From the NCBI GenBank assembly GCA_004144865.1, contig SEAY01000025.1:1-36164 (forward strand): a stretch of DNA of 36,164 nt. The letters are read 5' to 3'. The stretch comes from Comamonadaceae bacterium (lineage in GTDB: Bacteria > Pseudomonadota > Gammaproteobacteria > Burkholderiales > Burkholderiaceae_C). The position numbers were made by a program, and so were the translations under genes. The notes beneath the pieces are model-generated. The model was not told the DNA's origin. It saw only the letters and a program-made list of their open reading frames with translations, and did no database searches. Below, one piece after another: positions 29,544 through 36,164 of the stretch. Position 1 is the first letter of the stretch; each line of letters starts with the position of its first letter.

Positions 29544-30482
29544 TCAGACGCGGGTCAGCCAGTGGGCGTACTTGGGATTGCGGCCGTTCACGATGTCGAA
29601 GAACGCGCCCTGGATCTTCTCGGTCACGGGACCGCGGCGGCCGGCGCCGATCTCCACGCGGTCGAGTTCGCGGATGGGCGTGACTTCGGCGGCGGTGCCG
29701 GTGAAGAACGCTTCGTCGGCGATGTAGATCTCGTCGCGGGTGATGCGCTTTTGCACCAGCTCGATGCCGAGGTCCTTGCAGATGTGCATGACGGTGTTGC
29801 GGGTGATGCCGTTGAGCGCGCCGGCCGAGAGGTCGGGGGTGTACACCACGCCGTCCTTGATGACGAACACGTTCTCGCCCGCGCCTTCGGACACGAAGCC
29901 GGCGCTGTCCAGCAGCAGGGCCTCGTCGTAGCCGTCGTCCACCGCTTCCATGTTGGCCAGGATGGAGTTGCTGTAGTTGCTCACCGCCTTGGCCTGCGTC
30001 ATGGTGATGTTGACGTGGTGGCGGGTGTAGCTGGAAGTCTTCACGCGGATGCCGCGCTGCAGGCCTTCCTCGCCCAGGTAGGCGCCCCAGGCCCAGGCCG
30101 CGACCATCAGGTGGATCTGGTTGCCCTTCGGGCTCACGCCCAGCTTCTGCGAGCCGATCCAGGTGAGCGGACGGATGTAGCAGGACTCCAGCTTGTTGGA
30201 CTTCACCACCTGCTTCTGCGCCTCGTTGACCTGCTCCTTGCTGAAGGGCAGCTGCATGCGCAGGATCTTGGCGCTGTTGAAGAGGCGGTCGGTGTGTTCC
30301 TGCAGGCGGAAGATCGCCGTGCCGTTGACCGTGTTGTACGCGCGCACGCCCTCGAAGGCGCCGCAGCCGTAATGCAGCGTGTGGGTGAGCACGTGGATCT
30401 TCGCGTCGCGCCAGTCCACCAGCTCGCCGTCCATCCAGATCTTGCCGTCACGGTCGGCCATCGAGGGTACTACGGGGCTCAT
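29544..30482 (-). CDS. ilvE: Branched-chain amino acid aminotransferase (IlvE)
   Basis: The 312-residue fold-type IV PLP enzyme transfers amino groups between glutamate and the keto acids of Leu, Ile and Val. Lys165 (QAKAVSNYSNS) should be the PLP Schiff-base lysine, and EGAGENVF plus GALNGITRNTV are the phosphate-binding segments. HYGCGAFEGVRAY near residue 37 is the family signature. GAAGGA before the ATG is a good ribosome binding site; a second in-frame Met (MADRDG) 7 codons later is a lesser alternative. It heads an operon with the zf-CHCC gene. Confidence 0.96.
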   Translation of the reverse strand: MSPVVPSMADRDGKIWMDGELVDWRDAKIHVLTHTLHYGCGAFEGVRAYNTVNGTAIFRLQEHTDRLFNSAKILRMQLPFSKEQVNEAQKQVVKSNKLESCYIRPLTWIGSQKLGVSPKGNQIHLMVAAWAWGAYLGEEGLQRGIRVKTSSYTRHHVNITMTQAKAVSNYSNSILANMEAVDDGYDEALLLDSAGFVSEGAGENVFVIKDGVVYTPDLSAGALNGITRNTVMHICKDLGIELVQKRITRDEIYIADEAFFTGTAAEVTPIRELDRVEIGAGRRGPVTEKIQGAFFDIVNGRNPKYAHWLTRV

Positions 30483-30522
30483 TGGGGGGTCCTTCTAGGT
30501 GGATGTCGCGAAACCGGGCATT

Positions 30523-30945
30523 TTACGGCGCGCTCGAGGCCGCCTCTTCCGCGGCGGCCGGCGGGCGGAACAGCGCCCAGCGGACCAGCTTGCCCTGCTC
30601 GAACTCGCAGGTCACGTGGGAGCCGCTGCCGTCGGTCCAGCGATAGATCTCGGGTTGCACGTCCTTCGCGCTCACCGGCTCGCCGACGGCGCGGGTGAGG
30701 GCCATGACGTGCAGCAGGTTCACGCCCGGGCGCAGCTTGGCATTGAGCATCACGGCGCTGTCGCAGTAGCCCACCGGCCGGTTGGCCGCGCGCTGCAGCA
30801 CCCGCATCATGCGGGTGAAGTGCAGCAGCATCCACATCAGGATGCCGCCGGCCGCCAGCGCCACGCCGGGCCAGCCATAGGCGCGATAGGCGACGGCCAC
30901 CACGGCGACGCCCAGGATGGGCAGGAAGATCTTCTGGAAATTCAT
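30523..30945 (-). CDS. Small membrane protein of unknown function
   Basis: The 140-residue protein has two N-terminal hydrophobic helices (about 5-21 and 25-41), then a positively charged HFTRMMRVLQRAANRPVGY and a soluble C-terminal part (EIYRWTDGSGSHVTCEF). I recall similar proteins in Comamonadaceae next to ilvE, sometimes labelled 'glycerate kinase', but it has no kinase motif and that label is not supported. It lies between ilvE and the BCCT gene on the same strand, 24 bases after the latter. Confidence 0.75.
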   Translation of the reverse strand: MNFQKIFLPILGVAVVAVAYRAYGWPGVALAAGGILMWMLLHFTRMMRVLQRAANRPVGYCDSAVMLNAKLRPGVNLLHVMALTRAVGEPVSAKDVQPEIYRWTDGSGSHVTCEFEQGKLVRWALFRPPAAAEEAASSAP

Positions 30946-30969
30946 GGGACGCGATTGTCCACGTCTCGC

Positions 30970-32487
30970 TCAGTCCTTGACCAGCTCGCGCATCTTGCGG
31001 CGCAGGTCGCGCTCGCGCTGGCGCTCGGCGCGCCAGTCCTGGTCGATGGCCCGCGTCACCGAGATGGCCATCAGCACCACCACCAGGGCGAACGGCAGGG
31101 CGAACACGATGGTGGCGGTCTGCACGGCCCGGATGCCGCCGGCCAGCATCAGGCTGGTGGCGATGGCGGCGACCAGCAGGCCCCATACCAGTTTCACCCG
31201 GGCCGAGGGATTCGGGTCGCCGCCGGTGCTCATCATGCCGAGGACCAGCGTGGCCGAATCGCCCGAGGTGACGAAGAACACCAGCACCAGCACGGTCGTG
31301 GCCAGCGAGAGCACGATGCCGAAGGGCATGGCGTCGAACATGGCGAAGATGGCGGTCGAGACGTCGGCGCGCACCGCCTCCACCAGGGGCGCGCCGCCGA
31401 AGATCTCCATGTGCAGCGCGGTGCCGCCGAACACCGAGAACCAGGCGAAGCCCACGAGGGTGGGCGCCAGCACGGTGCCCAGTAGGAACTGGCGGATGGT
31501 GCGCCCGCGCGAGACCCGCGCGATGAACAGGCCCACGAAAGGCGACCAGGACAGCCACCAGGCCCAGTAGAAGACCGTCCAGTCGCCGACCCAGGAGCTC
31601 TCGCGGAAGGGCGTCATGCGCAGGCTCATGCGCACCAGGTCGCTCAGGTAGGCGCCCAGCGTGTTGGTGAAGGTGTCGATCACCGCGATGGTCGGACCCA
31701 GCAGCAGCACCGCCAGCGCGATCAGCGCCGCCAGCACCAGGTTGCCGGAAGACAGCCACTTGATGCCGCGCTCGACGCCGCTGAGGGCGGAGGCGATGAA
31801 CAGCACGGTGGTCACGGCGATGATGGCGACCTGCGACACCGGCCCGATCGGCAGCCCGAAGGCGGCGTTGAGGCCGCTGTTGATCTGGCTGGCGCCCATT
31901 CCCAGCGAAGCCGCCACGCCGAACGCGGTGGCCACCACGGCCAGCACGTTGAACAGCGGCGAGGCCCGCTGCACCACGCGCCACGGCAGCGCGCTGGTCG
32001 CGGTGCTCACCAGGGCGCTGCCGCCGCGGCGGAACTGGAAGAACGCCATCGCGAGGCCCACCACGCCGTAGATGGCCCAGGGATGCAGGCCCCAGTGGAA
32101 GAACGCGTAGCGCATGGCCGCATTGGCCGCCTCCGGCGTGCCCGCCTGGACGCCGGGAGGCGTGGTCGCGTAGTGCGACAGCGGCTCGGCGACGCCCCAG
32201 AACACCAGCCCTATGCCCATGCCGGCCGCGAACAGCATGGAGAACCAGGCGCCTATGGAGAACTGCGGCTCGTCGTCCTCGTCGCCCAGCTTCAGGTCGC
32301 CGTAGCGGCTGAAGGCCAGCACGAGGGCGAGCAGCACCAGGCCCAGCACGATCCACAGGTACAGCCAGCCGAAGTTGCGGGTGATGGCGGCCAGCGCCTG
32401 GTCGACCATCGCGCCGAAACTGGCGGGCGCCAGCAGGCCCCACAGGACCACCAGCGCGATCAGCCCGGCGGAGACGAACAGTTGCAT
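30970..32487 (-). CDS. BCCT-family betaine/choline/carnitine transporter
   Basis: The 505-residue protein has twelve predicted helices. It shows the family signatures GMGIGLVFWGVAEPLSHY, an aromatic YWAWWLSWSPFVGLFIARVSRGRT box, and FFVTSGDSATLVLGMMS. BCCT proteins import trimethylammonium compounds such as glycine betaine, often for osmotic protection; the C-terminal tail (RQRERDLRRKMRELVKD) is basic and may sense osmolarity, as in BetP. No betaine-synthesis genes are nearby. GGGAGAA lies before the ATG but is partly in a hairpin arm. Confidence 0.92.
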   Translation of the reverse strand: MQLFVSAGLIALVVLWGLLAPASFGAMVDQALAAITRNFGWLYLWIVLGLVLLALVLAFSRYGDLKLGDEDDEPQFSIGAWFSMLFAAGMGIGLVFWGVAEPLSHYATTPPGVQAGTPEAANAAMRYAFFHWGLHPWAIYGVVGLAMAFFQFRRGGSALVSTATSALPWRVVQRASPLFNVLAVVATAFGVAASLGMGASQINSGLNAAFGLPIGPVSQVAIIAVTTVLFIASALSGVERGIKWLSSGNLVLAALIALAVLLLGPTIAVIDTFTNTLGAYLSDLVRMSLRMTPFRESSWVGDWTVFYWAWWLSWSPFVGLFIARVSRGRTIRQFLLGTVLAPTLVGFAWFSVFGGTALHMEIFGGAPLVEAVRADVSTAIFAMFDAMPFGIVLSLATTVLVLVFFVTSGDSATLVLGMMSTGGDPNPSARVKLVWGLLVAAIATSLMLAGGIRAVQTATIVFALPFALVVVLMAISVTRAIDQDWRAERQRERDLRRKMRELVKD

Positions 32488-32495
32488 GCGGTTCT

Positions 32496-32525
32496 CCCTT
32501 CGCCTGCCAGTATGGCGGCGAAGGG
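32496..32525 (-). promoter_or_regulatory. Hairpin covering the ribosome binding site of the BCCT gene
   Basis: CCCTTCGCC-T-GCC and GGC-GGCGAAGGG form a 12-bp stem with one bulged base and a five-base loop in the spacer after the radA stop. On the minus-strand RNA the 3' arm contains GGCGAAGGG, directly joined to the AGAA of the Shine-Dalgarno region of the BCCT gene. It may slow translation until opened. Confidence 0.6.
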
Positions 32526-32530
32526 CGCGC

Positions 32531-33904
32531 TCAGGCGAGGCCGCGCACGACCTCCAGCGCCTCTTCGATCCGCTCCACCGGATGGATGGTGAGCCCTTCG
32601 ATGTCGCGCCCGCCCTTGGGCGCGTTGGCTTTCGGCACGATGGCCACCGAGAAGCCCAGCTTGGCCGCCTCGCGCAACCGTTCCTGCCCGCGCGGGGCCG
32701 GACGCACTTCGCCGGCCAGGCCCACCTCGCCGAAAGCCAGGAAGCCCTTGGGCAGCGCGCGTCCGCGCAGCGACGAGGCGATCGCCAGCATCACCGCCAG
32801 GTCGGCCGCCGGCTCACTGATGCGCACGCCGCCGACCGCGTTGACGAACACGTCCTGGTCCATGCAGGCCACTCCGGCATGGCGGTGCAGCACGGCCAGC
32901 AGCATGGCGAGCCGGTCGCGATCCAGGCCGACCGAAAGCCGGCGCGGGCTGGGGCCGCCGCTGTCGACCAGCGCCTGGATCTCCACCAGCATCGGGCGGG
33001 TGCCCTCCAGCGTCACCAGCACGCAGCTGCCCGGCACCGGCTCGCTGTGCTGGGACAGGAAAATCGCGCTCGGGTTCGCCACGCCCTTGAGGCCCTTCTC
33101 CGTCATCGCGAACACGCCGATCTCGTTGACCGCCCCGAAGCGGTTCTTGATCGCGCGCACCAGGCGGAAGCTCGAGTGCGTGTCGCCCTCGAAATAGAGC
33201 ACGGTGTCCACCATGTGCTCCAGCACGCGCGGGCCGGCCAGCGCGCCTTCCTTGGTGACGTGGCCGACCAGCACGATGGTGGTGCCGCCGGCCTTGGCCA
33301 GCCGCGTGAGGTGGGCGGCGCACTCGCGCACCTGCGCGACCGAGCCCGGCGCGGACGTGAGCTGGTCTGAGTAGACGGTCTGGATCGAGTCGATCACCGC
33401 CACCGCCGGCTGCTGCGCGGAAATGGTCGCCTGGATCTTTTCCAGCTGGATCTCCGCAAGCACCTTCACCTGCGAGCGGTCCAGCCCCAGGCGGCGCGAG
33501 CGCAGCGCGACCTGCGCGCCGCTTTCCTCGCCGGTGACGTAGAGCGTGGGCACGCCCGATCGCTGCAGCCCGTCCAGGGCCTGCAGCAGCAGGGTCGACT
33601 TGCCGATGCCGGGGTCGCCGCCGATCAGGACCACGCCGCCTTCCACGATGCCGCCGCCGAGCACGCGGTCGAGTTCGTCGATGGCGGTGGGCGTACGGGC
33701 GACCTCGGCCGCCTCGATGTCGGCCAGCACCGCCACCTCGGAAGCAGGCGCCAGCGAAGCGAAGCGGTTGCGCGCGCCCGCGGACGTGTCGGCCACGCCT
33801 TCGATCAGCGTGTTCCACGCGCCGCAGTTCGGGCACTTGCCCTGCCACTTGGGCGTGCTGCCCCCGCATTCGGTGCAGGTATAGACCGTCTTGTCCTTCG
33901 CCAT
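32531..33904 (-). CDS. radA: DNA repair protein RadA
   Basis: The 457-residue protein is a RecA-like ATPase and branch-migration helicase of recombination repair. Zinc finger: Cys10, Cys13, Cys24 and Cys27. Walker A GGDPGIGKST with Lys102. The RadA signature KNRFG is at 253-257. The C-terminal Lon-like domain contains SVGLDRDRLAMLLAVL and GLAGEVRPAPRGQERLREA. Start at 33904 fits MAKDKTVYTCTECGG; TACACT lies six bases upstream without a Shine-Dalgarno sequence. Divergent from hpaR. Confidence 0.97.
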   Translation of the reverse strand: MAKDKTVYTCTECGGSTPKWQGKCPNCGAWNTLIEGVADTSAGARNRFASLAPASEVAVLADIEAAEVARTPTAIDELDRVLGGGIVEGGVVLIGGDPGIGKSTLLLQALDGLQRSGVPTLYVTGEESGAQVALRSRRLGLDRSQVKVLAEIQLEKIQATISAQQPAVAVIDSIQTVYSDQLTSAPGSVAQVRECAAHLTRLAKAGGTTIVLVGHVTKEGALAGPRVLEHMVDTVLYFEGDTHSSFRLVRAIKNRFGAVNEIGVFAMTEKGLKGVANPSAIFLSQHSEPVPGSCVLVTLEGTRPMLVEIQALVDSGGPSPRRLSVGLDRDRLAMLLAVLHRHAGVACMDQDVFVNAVGGVRISEPAADLAVMLAIASSLRGRALPKGFLAFGEVGLAGEVRPAPRGQERLREAAKLGFSVAIVPKANAPKGGRDIEGLTIHPVERIEEALEVVRGLA

Positions 33905-33910
33905 GGCCCG

Positions 33911-33916
33911 AGTGTA
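33911..33916 (-). promoter_or_regulatory. -10-like element of radA
   Basis: TACACT on the minus strand is 6 bases before the radA ATG; no Shine-Dalgarno sequence follows. Confidence 0.35.
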
Positions 33917-33986
33917 GGGGCGCGATTCCGCGGCCCTTGCGGCTCATCCGTTCATTCGCGTGGGGAATCCCGCTTGCCCGCGATTC

Positions 33987-34002
33987 ATTTAACATGTTAA
34001 AT
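33987..34002. promoter_or_regulatory. Perfect 16-bp palindrome, candidate HpaR operator
   Basis: ATTTAACATGTTAAAT is a perfect dyad in otherwise GC-rich DNA. It ends 7 bases before the GTG start of the MarR-type gene, and its right end (TTAAAT) could double as the -10 element. A bound repressor would block transcription of the whole hpa operon, so autoregulation is likely. Confidence 0.75.
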
Positions 34003-34009
34003 AAGAGCC

Positions 34010-34444
34010 GTGACCGGCACCGCCTTCCCCCACCGCAACCTCCCCCGCCTGTTGCTGCAGGCGCGCGAAGCGCTGATGACGAAGACACGGCCGAGCTTGC
34101 GCGAGCAGGGCCTGTCGGACCAGCAGTGGCGCGTGCTGCGCGTGCTGGGCGAACACGGCACGGTGGAAACCGGCCGCGTGGCGCGCGAGGCCTATATCCT
34201 CGGACCGAGCCTCACCGGCGTGCTGGCCCGCATGGAGCGCGACGGGCTGGTGCGGCGCGAGCGCGACCCGGCCGACCAGCGCCGCACCGTGGTGGAAGCC
34301 ACGCCGCGCGGGCTGGACATGGTGGGGCAGCTTTCGCAGACGGTCGAGGATCACTACCGGTGGCTGGAACGGTCGCTGGGCAAGCAGAAACTGGCGCAGC
34401 TCTACGAGCTGCTGGACGAACTGATCGCACTGGAGCAGTCATGA
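34010..34444 (+). CDS. hpaR: MarR-family regulator HpaR (homoprotocatechuate operon repressor)
   Basis: The 144-residue regulator has a MarR winged helix: LSDQQWRVLRVLGEHGTVETGRVAREAYILGPSLTGVLARMERDGLVRRERDPADQRR is the core region (about residues 36-93, named here only as a region). It matches HpaR/HpcR, which represses the 4-hydroxyphenylacetate/homoprotocatechuate genes and is released by pathway substrates. GTG at 34010 is the start; no closer ATG fits the family N-terminus (FPHRNLPRLLLQAREALM). Its stop overlaps the ATG of the next gene by four bases (ATGA). Confidence 0.92.
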   Translation: MTGTAFPHRNLPRLLLQAREALMTKTRPSLREQGLSDQQWRVLRVLGEHGTVETGRVAREAYILGPSLTGVLARMERDGLVRRERDPADQRRTVVEATPRGLDMVGQLSQTVEDHYRWLERSLGKQKLAQLYELLDELIALEQS

Positions 34445-35064
34445 GCCTGGTCAAGCGAGGCACGGTGTACGGAACGCTGATGAATTTCCGCGGCGAACTC
34501 GAGGCGCTGGGGGCCCAGGTGAACGAGCCGCCCTACCAGGCGCCGCCGAATGCGCCCGTGCTGTACGTGAAGCCTGCCAACACCTGGACGGAGAACGGTG
34601 GCGCCATCGCCATCCCGGCCGGCGTGCCGGAGGTGGAAGTCGGCGCCACGGTCGCCATGGTGATGAAGTCGCCACGCGAAGTGCTCGGCTATGTGCTGAT
34701 GAACGACGTGCGCCTGCCGCACGACAGCTTCTTCCGTCCGCCGGTGAAATTCAACTGCCTGGACGGCTTCCTCGGCATCGGCGACCGCATCCGGGCGCGC
34801 AACGAAGCCGGCGACCCGGCGGTGTTCAAACTCGAAATGCGCGTCAACGGCGAGCTCAAGCAGACCGTGCGCTTCTCGCAGCTGCTGCGTTCCGCCGACA
34901 AGCTGCTGGCCGACGTCAGCGAGTTCATGACCCTGGGCGAAGGCGACATGCTCATGCTCGGCTGCGACGTGGGACGGCCGCGAGTGCGCGCCGGCGACCG
35001 CGTGGAAATCAAGATGCCCGCCCTGGGCACCCTCACCAACACCTTCGTGGCGGAGGCCGCATGA
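34441..35064 (+). CDS. hpaG1: Homoprotocatechuate pathway isomerase/decarboxylase, HpaG1 half
   Basis: The 207-residue fumarylacetoacetate-hydrolase-fold protein corresponds to the N-terminal half of the bifunctional HpaG, which decarboxylates 5-oxopent-3-ene-1,2,5-tricarboxylate and isomerises the product to 2-oxohept-3-enedioate. Text such as VKRGTVYGTLMNFRGELEALG and YVKPANTWTENGGAI fits HpaG1. The separate 5' and 3' subunit genes are usual in this group. It overlaps hpaR by ATGA on one side and hpaG2 by ATGA on the other, so all three are translationally coupled. Confidence 0.9.
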   Translation: MSLVKRGTVYGTLMNFRGELEALGAQVNEPPYQAPPNAPVLYVKPANTWTENGGAIAIPAGVPEVEVGATVAMVMKSPREVLGYVLMNDVRLPHDSFFRPPVKFNCLDGFLGIGDRIRARNEAGDPAVFKLEMRVNGELKQTVRFSQLLRSADKLLADVSEFMTLGEGDMLMLGCDVGRPRVRAGDRVEIKMPALGTLTNTFVAEAA

Positions 35065-35810
35065 AGCGCGCGCGTGTGATGGTCGACGGCGTCGTGCACG
35101 CCGCCACTGAGCGGGACGGCCAGGTGGTGCTGGACGACGGCCGCCGGCTCTGGCAGGACCAGGTGCGCTGGCTGACGCCGCTGATGCCGCTGGAGCGCCC
35201 CCGCACGATTCTCGCGCTGGGCCTGAACTACCGCGACCACGCGAAGGAGCTGTCGTTCAAGCCGCCCGAGGAGCCGCTGGTGTTCCTCAAGGGCGAACGC
35301 TCGCTCATCGGGCACCGCGAAACCACCCAGCGCCCGGCCGGCGTGCAGACCATGCACTACGAGTGCGAGCTGGCCGTGGTGATCGGCCGCAAGGCGAAGA
35401 AGGTCAAGCGCGAGGATGCGTACGCGTACGTCGCCGGCTACACGGTCGCCAACGACTACGCCGTGCGCGACTACCTGGAGAACTGGTACCGGCCCAACCT
35501 GCGCGTGAAGAACCGCGACGGCGCCACGCCGCTCGGCCCGTGGCTGGTGGACGCCGCCGACGTGCCCGATCCGATGGCGCTGGCGCTCAAGACCACCGTG
35601 AACGGCAAGCTCACGCAGCAGGGCCACACGAAGGACATGATCTTCGACGTGCCCTTCCTCATCGAGTACTTCACCAGCTTCATGACCCTGAACCCCGGCG
35701 ACGTGATCCTCACCGGCACGCCCGACGGCGTGGTGGATTGCCAGCCGGGCGACGTGGTCGTCTGCGAGATCGAGGGGGTCGGCGCCCTCATGAACACCAT
35801 CGCCGCCTGA
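35061..35810 (+). CDS. hpaG2: Homoprotocatechuate pathway isomerase/decarboxylase, HpaG2 half
   Basis: The 249-residue FAH-fold protein has the metal-binding family text ILALGLNYRDHAKEL, VFLKGERSLIGH, the acidic pair in HYECELAVVIGRKAKK, AGYTVANDYAVRDYLENWYRPN and VILTGTPDGV. Together with HpaG1 it should carry out the decarboxylation and isomerisation steps after ring cleavage. The ATG overlaps the hpaG1 stop by four bases; hpaE starts one base after the stop. Confidence 0.92.
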   Translation: MKRARVMVDGVVHAATERDGQVVLDDGRRLWQDQVRWLTPLMPLERPRTILALGLNYRDHAKELSFKPPEEPLVFLKGERSLIGHRETTQRPAGVQTMHYECELAVVIGRKAKKVKREDAYAYVAGYTVANDYAVRDYLENWYRPNLRVKNRDGATPLGPWLVDAADVPDPMALALKTTVNGKLTQQGHTKDMIFDVPFLIEYFTSFMTLNPGDVILTGTPDGVVDCQPGDVVVCEIEGVGALMNTIAA

Positions 35811-35811
35811 C

Positions 35812-36164
35812 ATGCGCATAGACCACCTGATCGCCGGCAAGGCCGTCGCCGGCCGCGAGTACTTCGAGACCGTCAACCCCGCCACGCAGGAAGTGCTGGC
35901 CGAAGTGGCGAGTGGCGGCGAGGCGGAAGTGCATGCGGCCGTCGCCGCGGCGAAGGAGGCCTTCCCGGCCTGGGCTGGCCTGCCCGCGCCGGAGCGCGCG
36001 AAGCTCATGCGCCGGCTGGGCGAGCTGATCGCGAAGAACGTGCCGGAGATATCGCGCACCGAGACCGACGACACCGGCCAGGTGATCGCGCAGACCGGCA
36101 AGCAGCTGGTGCCGCGCGCGGCCGACAACTTCCACTACTTCGCCGAGATGTGCGTGCGGGTGGA
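35812..36164 (+). CDS. hpaE: 5-carboxymethyl-2-hydroxymuconate semialdehyde dehydrogenase HpaE, 5' part
   Basis: The frame from ATG at 35812 reads 117 codons to the right edge without a stop. MRIDHLIAGKAVAGREYFETVNPATQEVLAEVASGG is the standard N-terminal region of an NAD(P)-dependent aldehyde dehydrogenase (shown as a region), and ADNFHYFAEMCVRVD near the cut end matches HpaE. The catalytic Cys and Glu lie outside the window. Gene order hpaR-hpaG1-hpaG2-hpaE supports the assignment. The next genes should be hpaD, hpaF, hpaH and hpaI. Confidence 0.9.
   Translation, partial: MRIDHLIAGKAVAGREYFETVNPATQEVLAEVASGGEAEVHAAVAAAKEAFPAWAGLPAPERAKLMRRLGELIAKNVPEISRTETDDTGQVIAQTGKQLVPRAADNFHYFAEMCVRV

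Noticed and set aside
30523..30945. Calling the 140-residue protein a glycerate kinase
   Set aside because: I recall this label in related genomes, but the protein is far too short and has no kinase motif.

Overview
The window is GC-rich chromosomal DNA, about 70% GC by eye, densely packed with genes. Gene content and protein sequences suggest a betaproteobacterium of the Burkholderiales, probably Comamonadaceae of the Ramlibacter/Variovorax type. That placement is from remembered family resemblance, not from a search. I see no tRNA, rRNA, CRISPR array, transposase, integrase or prophage gene, and no stretch over 300 bases without a gene.

Layout. Positions 1-831 (-) hold the start of a proline-rich TonB-like protein that leaves the window on the left. 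Next come mnmA (+), a YihY/BrkB membrane protein (-), a two-gene operon of unknown function (2972-4706, -) behind a striking palindrome, ssb and a YajR-like MFS exporter (-), and uvrA (+). Then follow a GlsB-type membrane protein (+), pyrF (-) and an EamA permease (+). A signalling block covers 11901-18635 (+): a PAS-PAS hybrid histidine kinase, then a TonB-dependent receptor, a YfiR-like periplasmic protein and a CHASE8-HAMP-PAS hybrid kinase, the last three being translationally coupled or nearly so. A CueO-like multicopper oxidase (-) with a Met-Gly-Gly repeat follows, then a metallo-beta-lactamase-fold hydrolase (+), an M48 metallopeptidase (-), an AmpG-like permease (+), an acyl-CoA ligase (-), an OmpR-type two-component pair (+), a probable small RNA, a nitronate monooxygenase-like enzyme (+), waaF, a zf-CHCC protein and ilvE (-), a small membrane protein (-), a BCCT transporter (-) and radA (-). 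The right end begins the homoprotocatechuate (4-hydroxyphenylacetate) meta-cleavage operon hpaR-hpaG1-hpaG2-hpaE (+), cut by the window edge.

How parts work together. Most of the window is housekeeping: tRNA thiolation, DNA repair, pyrimidine, LPS core and branched-chain amino acid synthesis. The accessory interest lies in four places. First, the receptor-YfiR-CHASE8 kinase module looks like a trans-envelope signalling system. Second, the unknown operon at 2972-4706 has a DasR-like palindrome just upstream of its ribosome binding site. Third, there is an orphan small RNA candidate at about 27055-27148. Fourth, at least eleven genes carry a -10-like hexamer only 6-9 bases before the start codon and no Shine-Dalgarno sequence, which points to widespread leaderless mRNAs. 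Genes with strong Shine-Dalgarno sequences (ssb, ilvE, the oxidase, the GlsB protein, the unknown operon) lack that arrangement.
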